Source of the DNA: Apiospora phragmitis
Lineage: Eukaryota > Ascomycota > Sordariomycetes > Amphisphaeriales > Apiosporaceae
Direction: 5' to 3'
Length of the DNA stretch: 64,000 bases
Assembly: GCA_038363925.1 (NCBI GenBank)
Contig: JAQQWL010000015.1
Span: 62,001-126,000, forward strand
The notes below the pieces were generated by a model that ran no database searches, was not told the DNA's origin, and saw only the letters and a program-made list of their open reading frames with translations. The position numbers and the translations under genes are program-made. Shown piece by piece: positions 34,847 to 45,500 of this stretch. Numbering within the stretch: the first letter of the stretch is position 1; each line of letters starts with the position of its first letter.

Positions 34847-35998
34847 TCCCTTGGGCGAGCTAGCACGCGACTACTCCAGTTTTTGGGGGTCAAACTAGGT
34901 GTGCTCTTTTTTGGTCACGATCTGCCGGGCTGGGCTTGTAGAACGTGTACCCCAGCCTATGTGTGATACCCCTATATATATTATCTGGTATACATGTATG
35001 ATACCCCAACTCTAATTCTACTGGCGAGGAAAGGGAGATAGATTCGTTGGAAAACCTCATGAAGGTGTTCCAAGTATTGTCTGTCCAGGCAACCCCAATA
35101 AGTCATTGATTATAATGAATGGTTAGATCTCTGCGCTATGCTTGCTCACCTTGAAGCCAGGATGGGTGACACTGTTGCTAAAATTAACTGACCTGCCAAT
35201 AAGCCCTTGTTTCTTTCTCGCCATAGATTTACAGTCCGACCGGCCTCTGCTGAAACCCCAGATCACGGGATAACCCGCAGTAGGACTCCGTCGTTCGTGT
35301 CGGCGACAAAACCATGCTTTTCGGAACAGCGGAGAACACATACACGACAACGTGGATTCGGTCGTTAGGTAAGCATGCGGTAGAAAGAAGCTTCCGCTGC
35401 TACCCAAAACCCATCCCCATTTGGAATGCGACGCATGATCCTCCATCGGGCAACCATCATGCCATTTTTCGGATTGTATGCCCCATGTAAGAATCCGGGG
35501 AAGAAAGTGTGATGTCGGACCGCCGTGTCGGATACCATGACACCGGGTTTCCTCTTCCGGACTCCATGTGCATACCAGGTTTGCGTAGATTGGTTGCATG
35601 GAATTAGGCTATATAGGCATATGCAAGGGGGCTTATATACGAAATGCAGGCTCTCATCATATCATATCCGTGTGCAACCTTGCACTAATCTCGCGGTCCC
35701 TTGGTGTATTTAATAAAAGTCGTACGTTACTGTAGATAAATTTATTTCTTGAGATGATGATCATCGTCACTGCCCAGTGCGCCGCTCCTGCCGCTCCATA
35801 TAATTTTACGGAACCGTGACGTGCAACACGGGGTTGGCAGCAGCAGCCTGGTAGTAGGTTAGCAAAGGTGCAAAAATTGTGTCTATATTCAGAAAACCCA
35901 ATTCCTGATTCACCCCTTATCTGCCAGCCCTGTCATAGCGGAAGTCTTGATCATCATCGTTACCACCACTGCCTACCGCCACCACAGCCGCCACCAAG
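34847..35998. other. Intergenic, no gene seen
   Basis: Between two plus-strand genes. TATA-like TATATAGGC at about 35609 and an AT-rich block near 35700-35750 precede the small secreted protein gene. The ORFs show no domain. Confidence 0.5.
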
Positions 35999-36487
35999 AT
36001 GATGATCGCCAGCTCAACCTCCCACGGCCGCAGCCTCTCCTTCGTCCTCTTCCTCTTCGCCACCTTGTTCGCCGCCGCCGCCGCCGCTCCCCTCACCTCC
36101 GCACACCCCATCGCCAACCGAGAAACAGCACCCGTAGCCGTGACAGCAGCCGCAGCAGCCGCAGTCACCACCGCGGCCGACGCGCCGCTATACCTGGCGC
36201 CGTTCCCCAACGAGAACAGCACCGACGCACACGTCATCCCGGACGAGTACATCATTGCGCTGTTCCCGGAGTCGTCGTACGCGGCGCTCGATGCGTTCAT
36301 GACGGAGACGTACGGCGGGCCGCTCGACCCGGCCCGGGTCGAGGTCCTCGTCAAGCCCGGGGACCCGCCGCGCTTCGACTCGTACCTCTGGGCCCACGGC
36401 GTGAGCGCGGGCTGGCTCTACCAGGTCCGCACGTTTCCCGGCACAAAGCGGGTCTCGCGGAATGGATACGCCCAGGGCGGTTCTTGA
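35999..36487 (+). CDS. Small secreted protein with peptidase-inhibitor I9-like domain
   Basis: Single exon, 162 aa. A signal peptide (FVLFLFATLFAAAAAAPLTS) is followed by an Ala-rich spacer and a compact domain starting HVIPDEYIIALFPESSYAAL. This opening (IPDEYIV-type strand, then a helix) is how I9 propeptide/inhibitor domains of subtilases begin. The end (FDSYLWAHGVSAGWLYQVRTF) fits the second half of the fold. No peptidase domain follows, so it would be a free-standing inhibitor or chaperone like yeast Pbi2 but exported. It could instead be a remnant of a subtilase propeptide. A second Met lies at 36002 (MMIAS). Confidence 0.72.
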   Translation: MMIASSTSHGRSLSFVLFLFATLFAAAAAAPLTSAHPIANRETAPVAVTAAAAAAVTTAADAPLYLAPFPNENSTDAHVIPDEYIIALFPESSYAALDAFMTETYGGPLDPARVEVLVKPGDPPRFDSYLWAHGVSAGWLYQVRTFPGTKRVSRNGYAQGGS

Positions 36488-36949
36488 AGGGAAGAGAGTG
36501 AGGGGTGTTGAATCATGTTTCTCGCGGGAGGAACGGAGAGTGCTCAGGTGGGAGAATCGTTTGTATTCTGATTGTGGAATGGATGACGACTCAGACGTAC
36601 CGTGCGTGGTCCACCATCAAATGCGCAGCAAACACCATATACTTCAAAAGCAACATTGTTCTATTACTGGCCTAACCAGTGCCAAACTCGCACATTCATA
36701 GCCCACCGCTCCCGCTGCTTATAACCAAATCAGATGTCTCCTGTCAGCAGCGTCATACATAGCGACCTGTATTAACATGCCACATTGGCCACAAACTGTC
36801 CTTGTTCTCGCAACCCTGTCTTTTCTTACTCCTCGAGTCCATCAAACCGATATGTTCTGCGTTGCAAAGGCTACTATGCTCGTCAACCACGGTAAACATC
36901 ACCCTACTTCCCAAAAGAAAGCCTCCCACTTCATTAACGCAGGGCCTCG

Positions 36950-38530
36950 GGGGAAAGGGAAGTGAAGAAGGTAGAGGAGAGGAAGAGGAAAGGAAGAGGA
37001 TGGAAGGAAGTGAAGAGGGAGGGAGGTGCAGAGGGAGGCGAAAGGGGAGGCGAAGGGGGGAGAGAGGGATATGAAGTAGGAATACGGGAGGGTGGTAGAG
37101 TTGAATAAAGGATGCGGGGTACGTGTTAGGAGTCGATGGAGAGAGGAATAAACGGGTGTCAATGGGCCAAAACTCACGCAAGCGGGGAGGTGGAAGCGGA
37201 AAGTGGCGGGGGCAGGGGAGGGAAATAGTTTGAAGTGGTAGGGAAGAGTCGACGGGAAGCTAGGGGGATGACGATGAGAGTTGTGCTGAGTGAATGGGTA
37301 TATAGTTGACATGGGCGTTTGTGCTAAGGGCAAAACAAGATCTATTGCGTGAAGAGGTAAGGTTGTAGTGTATGTAGGGGTGGCTGTGAAGGATGGGACA
37401 GGGGCATGATATGATAGAATATATGATTAAGCAGTGTAGTGTTCCACCCTTTTCTTCGAAAGTCGATCCCTTCTGCCTCCAGGTCGCCACTAGAGAAACA
37501 AGCATTCGCTCTCGCGCTAACACCAAGGAACACAACTCATCGATTCAGTACGTAGAGGGGAGTGTGTGAAGTGGCTACAGGAGGGATCTGGGTGGGGAGG
37601 GGATGTGATGATATTGAAGGTGATCTGCTCTGAGTTGGGGCTAGGTGGGAACGGACGCCGGAAGTGTTCAAGGTTATGGGGTAAATATATGGTAGGCAGT
37701 AGGCGTGCTGCGTGCTATGGAAGGTGGAGGAGCGGATGCCAGGTAAGTCATGATATGATGGAAAAGAAGGGGCGAAGTGGACTGGGTGTGGGCAGACACG
37801 AAATGGTGAATGGCATTGTAGAAATATGATATGATGGATCGGTGAGGTAGTGAAGAGACTGGGATAGTCGTAGAATTGGGGTTGTGAAAATTCATGAGAT
37901 GAGGATCGAGGTAGGGCAGGGTGCGTGAGAATAGGGGCTGGAGCACGGATGCCTGGTGATGTTATGATAGGCAAGTTTGGGCAAGTATGTGGTGGCGTGA
38001 GGGGGCCTGGTCGTGCATTTTAAAGAGTGGTAGATAAGGTAAGGAGATAATGTGTCGGAGGGGTTCGTGTAAGCCATGCAAGGTAGGCTAGGTCGGTATG
38101 ATGGGTGAGAGAAGAAGGGAATGACTGCGGGTACAGTGGGTGCTGGGTCAAGAACGGGCTTGGAATAGCAAAGTGCGATATGAGGGGATAACTTGGTCAG
38201 GGCAGAGTTCATGTGCAGTGATATTCGGATTCAAAGAGTGCTGTGATATTAGGGTGCTTGGATAAGAGGGTAGGTATGCTGTGTGAGGTTGATGATTGGG
38301 TACATGGAGGAAGGACGGCGAGGGACGGATGTTTGACTGTGGCTGATTGATGCGAGACGAACGGGAGGGCTGGGATCTGCAACGGGGATGGGAACGGGAT
38401 GGAGATGAAGAGGCGTGATGATGTTGTTGGTAGTGTCTTGTGTCGGTTGGATACCTGAGTAAATGGTGGGAAACAGAACGATATTTGTATTCACAATCCC
38501 CAAAACCAGGAGAGGGGATTCTGGCAATTG
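36950..38530 (+). other. Strand-asymmetric G-rich non-coding region
   Basis: Roughly 1.6 kb with plus-strand G far above C: the lines at 37561-37620 and 38101-38160 hold 29 G to 3 C and 27 G to 7 C. No convincing ORF, intron or tandem period is visible. Recurrent GATATGAT words (about 37405, 37750, 37830) hint at a decayed repeat. It could be a non-coding transcript or an R-loop-prone region; neither can be shown from sequence. Confidence 0.6.
36952..37080 (+). repeat. Polypurine tract
   Basis: In 36961-37080 only 11 of 120 plus-strand bases are pyrimidines by hand count, mostly GGAAG/GAGG words. Such mirror-like purine runs can form triplex DNA. It is the left end of a longer G-rich region. 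Confidence 0.8.
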
Positions 38531-39998
38531 ACCAGCTCCATTTGGATGGATTTCACTGAGGAGCTGCGTGAGCGGCTAAACGGTACGGAGCTGCGCCTTC
38601 CTGGAGGTTTCAAATGCACGATGCCAACATGACTTTTCTCACGATGCAGACCTGCTGTGTGCCGGCCTAAGCGATTGGGGTGGTATCGTGAGTGGTGTGT
38701 TTAAAGCTTGACGTTACTCTATTCGAGATTCGCTAAAAAGAAGATCTGAGCTGTCAGGGTGATCAAGGTTGATGTGCGACGAGGGGCGGGAGATGGTGGG
38801 TAAGGGTCCCTCTCCCGAGGTTCCTACAACCGTGAGTTCGGAAAGGGCGGCGGGCTGGTTTGGTGGTTTGGTGCCCGCATGCAACCTTAAAGTGCTTCAT
38901 TGGGTGGTATCGAAAGTCATCTAGAAGAAAATGGCCGTGATGGCTTCCATGAAGAACGGCGGACAGAGGACGGAATAGGCCTAACCTAGGCAGACAGGGG
39001 CTGAAGGCTTCTGAGGCTTCTCGAAGCAGTGGAGACAGCGGGAACAGAACCACTAAGAGAGCCTAAGCCCCCGCAGGTGTTCCTCGTTTAGGCAACTGGC
39101 TCGAGCTTAGTGGTGCAGATCATACCGTCCGCGCATCATCTATCCCTGCCACCGTTTCAGGTCGTGCGTGACAAGCGATGAGGGAAAAGAGTATCACGTA
39201 TCAAATCTCATGAATGCCTCTTTCTGAATGTGGGCTGAGATGGTGGAAATGCTTCTTGCCCGACAGATGATTCCTCCAAGATGCGCCAAATAATTGCTTC
39301 GCTTATAACCTGTTGCGGACCCTCCAGTGCCTACCTAGCCTTTCTGTTTGCGACACTATTGTGGAATGTGTCTAAGACTTATCACCATGCGATGCCCCTA
39401 TGAACCGGCTGGCTCGGCTCGCCTTGCTTGTCCATCCTTATAACCGTAAATCGCATATGGTATAAGAAAGCATCAAGTGTCCCAAGACATCTCTGCTACT
39501 GCTGTCCTCCTTCCCTCGATCCTTAACCTAGCAGGCACTTATTGCCCCGTACACCGTCACCTCTTCATTATCGTTTACATGGGCGGATGTAATGTAATCT
39601 TTGGATGAATAATTCTCTATCTTGGATATACATCTCCTGGATGTTCCTGTTTGCTCCCTGCTGTATTGTTTACAACCTTCCTCATACATGTAAGCCGGCA
39701 TCATATAAGGACTGGTAGCCCCAAACCCAGACGCCACCTCTACCAGACGCCTCTATTATGAATTACAAAAAAAGACGAAAGTAGGTGTAGATGTTGTTTC
39801 GCTCCCATCCTGCAAGAACGCCTAATAAGCTCCGACCAATGCAGTGAACACGCTTGCTGGCTGACTCAAAACGCCGATGCCGAAATCGAAAAAATCCAAA
39901 CAAAGCAAAAGTTTCCTCGTCAAAGGATCTGTATACCCAGCCCCCTCCAGTACTCCCCTTCTATCGATACTCCCTACTATACAACACCCAATAATTGA

Positions 39999-42507
39999 CT
40001 AAAAAGTGAATAAACCACTTCGCCTCTTGCCCATAGGCCAGATGCAAAGTGCCGCGAGAAACAGACCGACCGTGATACCCACGGCGATCTGGATCATGCT
40101 AGCAGCCACATTGAACACAATGTTCTGCAGGTCGTTGGGCTGAGCCACTGGTACAGTCGTGGTACCATTGACTACTTGTGTCGAGTTGGTGATTTGGTTG
40201 GCCGTGCTGAGACCGCTCAGAATGCTACCAGCTAGAAAGTCACAATCGTTAGCAACCAGATGAGCCGGAAAGTGGAACATCACGATCTACTTACTTGCAG
40301 CCAGACCACTGGGCACTTGAACAAATATAGAAGGCAGCAGAAACGCCGCAGCTACCCCGTGACGAAGCCTGCTGTAGCCATTGGCCAGTATGCCGACTGC
40401 GAGAGCGGTTAGCAAGACACTTTTAGCGTTTACATGCACGACAGGTGTACTAACCAGTAAAAGAACCCAGCATGTTGCTGATTTGGGGCGCAGCTTTGAA
40501 CCGTAGTCCACTGAAGTAGTTGACGGTGTAGCCCGCGACAGAGACGACGACCATGACAGGCATCTGCTTATACTTGGCTTGGTTGGCAACCTGCGACATC
40601 GAACGTTAGCTTACACATGTCGATAAGAATGGACCGACCGAACATACTGAGAGACAAAGGGCGAACAACGGAACGAATAAGAAATTCCATCGCCAGTTAA
40701 GCTGATTGCTGCACGTCGTGGAGGACACTGCGTTATCGTCCATTGCGCCATAAATTGTCACGCCAACTGTAATTCCGAATCCAAGCACGAGCGAATACAG
40801 CATGGCATGCACCATACGAATAGAACCTGAAACGATGGCCCTTGACTGCAGTTCCAGTGCGGCGGTCAGGAAGAGGTATCCTGGCAAGATCAGAGCGATG
40901 GAGCTCTGCGCCAGGGCCGAAAAACAGAACAGATTTCCGCCTTGGATGCTTCCAAACGCTCTTGCCAAGAAACTGGTGAGGACGGATGCCGTAATCTCGA
41001 AGACGTTGGCGTAGAGGTCCGATCGTGGCGCCACAGCCAGCTGCAAGAAACCGACGATGCAACCCAACACAAACGCAAGGGGCATATCGATGAAGCGCGC
41101 CTGGAATGCGAAAGGGCCGACGAATGCGCTGGCGAACCCGTAGGCAACGATGCGGGCCCAGACCGGGAACTTGGTCTTCCCCTTGTTGATCTCGTCCAAT
41201 CGGCCGATGGCGTCGTCCAATGAGACAATGTCGTGAAGAACTTCCTTGTAGATCTCGTGGATGTCCTTCAACTTGCCCAAATCCAGCCCCTGGTTCAGTC
41301 GCACGAATCTCACTTCAGCTGTATGTGTAGCTTTGTCGTCGAAGGAGATAAGCATGCAGCCGGGCAGGTAGAGGAACTGGCAATCTATCTCCAACACCCT
41401 AGCTGTCATTCGCAGATACTCTTCCAAGCGATGCGTCGGTGCACCATATAGCATCAATGCCCTGCAGAGCTTAATGATGTACTCTTGCCGCTTCAAGATA
41501 TCGGCTACGTGAACCGTAATCTTGGCCTCATCTGCCATGCGATTCTTGCTCAGCAACGTCTTGATCTTGCCACTATGGGTTCGAGTGTGCTTGGGGCGCT
41601 TGGGCGGCTTGCCAAAGGGGCTAGGGCTGTTGTCGCGTGATTTCTCGTTGGGGTTTGCCAAGATGGCAGAGGCTTTCGCTAAAGTAGCCAAGGTGTCCTG
41701 GGAAGCATTCTTTTGTTGGTCATACCACTTGCGCCGAGTCGGCGTGGCAGTTCCGGAAGAGCCAGGGGTAGTATACCCACTATGAGTCTTGCCCTGCATT
41801 GGGCCGTCCGGTACACGATATAGCTTTAGCAGATGAGACAAAACACCTTCGCGGGGATGACCATGATGCAGTGATGTTTCGAAGTCCGAAGAGTAGCCGT
41901 TGGGAGAGTTGTTCCCAGGAATTCGTGCCAATGGCAACTTCTCCGATGTTTCCAGAAGCGCGTCCGGAGACAGCGTATGGAACTTGACTAGGTCGTAAGC
42001 TGCCGCGTTGTGATTACGTCGCTCCACCGAATTCATCCGTTCCAAAGCTGCCCCTTGTCCGTCCCGATCCAGATCTTCCAGTGGTAAATTAATCCTAGGG
42101 ACGAGCTCCCCAGAGCTATTGACGGTCGCTTCGGAATCAAGGGACGTCCGCCGGGAGGATGGGGCGGAGTGAGAGGAGCCAAGCATGTTGGCTGCTACTT
42201 CTTGCGCCCGTTGGTGAGCTGCAATAGCCGAGATGGCGGCAGGGGACAGGGGTTCTTGCGGCGTAAGTACGTCGGCGTCCAGGACGGAGTTGTAGGAGCT
42301 CCCCCGCAAGAGAGAAGGCCTCGGCCTTCTTACGGGGGAGACGGGGGAGAGGTTGCGCCGTTTTTCATCATGGTCGTCGACTGGTGAAGGTATCTCACGG
42401 GGCGGCTCACCACCGGCCGTACTGTTGAACCGGACCCGGCCCTTCTCTTTCTTCACGCCATTACCCGTGGCTGGTGAGGTTCCTACGGGAGGAGAGTTGT
42501 CCGACAT
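39999..42507 (-). CDS. ThrE/Prm10-like membrane protein (threonine/serine exporter family)
   Basis: Four exons: 42507-40648, 40590-40455, 40396-40295 and 40231-39999 (776 aa, frame closes). The ATG at 42507 (MSDNSPPV) was chosen because the longer frame has no ATG. Residues 1 to about 320 are polar, Ser/Pro-rich and probably regulatory. The conserved block starts with ILKRQEYIIKLCRALMLYGAPTHRLEEYL, which identifies the ThrE (DUF1212) family, with LPGCMLISFDD after it. About ten membrane helices follow. The last two exons encode the ThrE_2-like half (GILANGYSRLRHGVAAAFLLP). Yeast Prm10 is the closest named protein; by family it may export amino acids, but the substrate in moulds is not known. 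Confidence 0.9.
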
Positions 42508-45500
42508 TGGTTGAGGTATGGGTGGTTCAACCACCACCAGAACCGAAAGAGCACCACTGGATTAGCAGGTATCAGAACGAAGGCTCAAAGTCTGTTGTTG
42601 AATCTATCAGATATGGAGACAAAGGGGTGTCGACAAGCAGAAGCCAAAGTCGGTTCAGATAAAGGAGGTTGCTCCTATTACAATGTCGATCGGTTTGGTG
42701 GCCAGGTACCAGCGGATCGTCGAGAAAACTGGACAACGAAGATCAAGGTAACATAAATATGGGCTAACCGGCACAACATCAAAGACAGAGAGACGGCTAG
42801 CATCGAGCAATACGATGGGGAATGGCTGGCTTGAGTACGAGGACTAGTAGCAAGGAGACGGCCGAGTTTTGTGAAAAGGAAAGGAGAGCGGTGATAGTCA
42901 CCCAGATCAGCACCGGATCACATTGATATTGGAATCAGACCTACGAGGCGGGATGGAGGTGTTCCACCCGGGAAACGAAAGACGAGACGTTAAGCATGTG
43001 AGCGGGACCTTTCTACTCTACGTACCGCAAAGTACTAGAATAGAAGACGTCGGAAACATGATGAGATGTCACCCTGACTGCGTTTCCATATTTGCGCAAG
43101 AATTTCTCCACCAGAAACACAAGGCCCTGGGAGATGTACGATGTACATTCTCAACGCGTGGCCCACGGGTGGCAAAGCCGTGAGCTTAATGACGGAGAGC
43201 TAGTCTAGCCAAGTGGTTAACGGGCCGATGCAGCAGAGCAGGTACAGTACTTGGCAGCAACGGCACTGCATATTGGACGTCAGACAAGAAGCAAGAGAAG
43301 GGATGCAATCTTCGTTTCCTGGGAGAGCAGCGATAAGGGTGAACCTTCACCGGACGAAAGCGATCTGCGGTGGAGTAGTGGCATCGTAGGATACCGACGT
43401 ACACCAACAACGTGCTGTAGGCGGCGGCACGGTGTGGTGAGAAATCAGCAGAGCGGCAAAGCTGCTTATCTGTCGACCCCACCAGGGACAAAGATCTAGG
43501 CTGGACTTGATAGCAGGCAAACTGTAGGAAAGTCAGCTGTGTTGAAACTTGGCGGTGGGGGTTGCCCATGAACGGCCATGGGCAAGTTTTCCTGTTGTTT
43601 GGTAGAGTGACGCAAAGAGCTTGCAAAGTGGGGACTTCTGCTGGGAAAGGAGCAGTCCAGGTCCCTCGTGGACGGGTTGGATGGAGCTTGGGAAAACACC
43701 ATTGAAATTATCGTGAAGGGCTATGCTGGCATTGCTGGGTGGGAGGTGTCCACCGAAAGCTGAAAGGGTGGATCCGGCAGGGCTTCCCGGGCGTACCGAT
43801 CGCAATCGGTGTGTAGTCCGTCTGCAAGCGTTTGGCGCCGTCTCGTGTCACTGCGACCACTGCGGCCACTGCGTTGAACGATCAAAGGGAAGATCGCAGG
43901 TGATGCGACGGGCTATGAGCAGAGCCGCAGGGGAAAGAGCAGATTTTCACATGATGCGTGGGACGGTACGATACAGTGCAAGTGATGGTTGCGCATGCAT
44001 GCGTGTTGCGCTGCGTGGGCATGGGCGTGGGATGGAAGACTTTTTTTCTTTTCTTCCCGCCAATCACCACGGCCTAAGCGAAGAGACGTCTCGGGTTACC
44101 TTGTTGGGTTAAGCCAGTGCCAAGCACCCTGTTCAGCAAAGGGCCCTGCCTCCAGCGGTTGCAGCCCAACGCATGGCCCGCGACCAAAAAACAACAATCA
44201 TTAATATTGAACAAGAGCCCAAGGGGCATTTCGGCTCCTCATCTCATCTTACATTAAATGTGACAGGTGCAAATGAAGGCACGTAACCTTCGCGTGCGAT
44301 TTTGCAGACTGCAAGCTGCAGACCGCGGGCGGCAGACAGGAAAGGGGTGGGAGCGGAAGGAAGGAATGATGAGTGGGGATCGTGAGTTGCAAAGGATGGA
44401 AGAAGAACGTGGTGGTTTGGTGTTTTCGGTGTTCTAGAGTGTGACTAAACAAGTGGTGGAAAACGAGCCACCCTGGTTGAGGGGATCTTCTCTACTTTTT
44501 TGTGCCTCCGATACATGCGTGCATAAGCGGGCACAAGCCTTCCCACCAAATGCACCGACCACCGCATTTTAGACTGCCCTGTCAACTCCATCGCCGTGCA
44601 GCCGGTACAAGCTTGTCACACCTTGTATCTGACGGCCAAGAGGCAAGAGGACAACAACAACCCAGCCTGCCAGCCTGCCAGCGGCACCGCAAGTCCACTG
44701 TCCGCAACACCACCTCCTCACTTCGCTCACAAATCCGGGGTTAGTCGGCTATAGTCGGCACCACTATCCGTGCGCTGTTCTCTTTTCTGCCATTCGCGTA
44801 TGACAAGTACAAACATGTATTTTCTTTTCAATTGAAAATCGAAAATCCGCAAAACTTCTGGGACCACCACCCACTGTTCACCACCGCCGCCGCAGCCGCA
44901 GGAATGAGTGACTGGAATGCTCCAGAGTCTGGACTGTGTGTAGGTCCCCAGCGAAGCGAACAACGCACGGAGAGCCGGAACTCTCATCTCGCCTACTCCG
45001 TAAACCATGTCGCATTCTCGCCATCGCCCGATTTCGAAAGAGAGAAAGAAAAAAAAGGGTTGGGCTACTACGGCTAGGTGGAAGTAGCACGGCTCCATGT
45101 GGTTTGATGCGAGCATGCACTACTATTGTGTTACCGATCTGGCGCTGTCGTGCTCCCGGCGCGAGACGGACCCAAGACTATGCCGGGAAAAGTTCAGACG
45201 AGCCATGGTCTAGCTCTAGACTTAGCTTGCGCGTCAGGGGAAAAAACGGGTTTCATGCTTGGTTCTGTTATCTCTATTATTGTTATGTTGCTATTTAGGT
45301 ATTCTTTGTCGCAACCAGCATGTTATCTGTTATTGATGCTACAATATGTAGGTTCCATGCTCGACAGCAGCGATATCGATACATGTACATATTTCTGCAC
45401 TACCTTAATTCCAGCAATTGAACCCCTCTCCGCTGTCTTGCGCCGGATGTCTTGGCGCTTTCCTCGCTGTCGGGTACTAATGCTTTCCATTTCAAACAAA

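Larger units (their letters stand above)
36488..39998. other. Long convergent intergenic region with G-skewed core
   Basis: Lies 3.5 kb between the 3' ends of the I9-like gene (plus) and the ThrE-like gene (minus). The stretch of about 36950-38530 has very few C on the plus strand and is listed separately. Minus-strand ORFs there encode only Ser/Pro/His/Leu-rich low-complexity sequence and are best read as compositional artefacts. Nothing recognisable lies in 38540-39998. Confidence 0.5.

Noticed and set aside
36899..38212. Series of minus-strand ORFs rich in Ser, Pro, His and Leu
   Set aside because: They follow from the pyrimidine-rich minus strand and lack any domain or conserved spacing; stops are scarce there for compositional reasons.
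43190..43280. tRNA-like A-box (TAGCCAAGTGG)
   Set aside because: No GGTTCGANTCC B-box follows at a suitable distance and no cloverleaf can be drawn.
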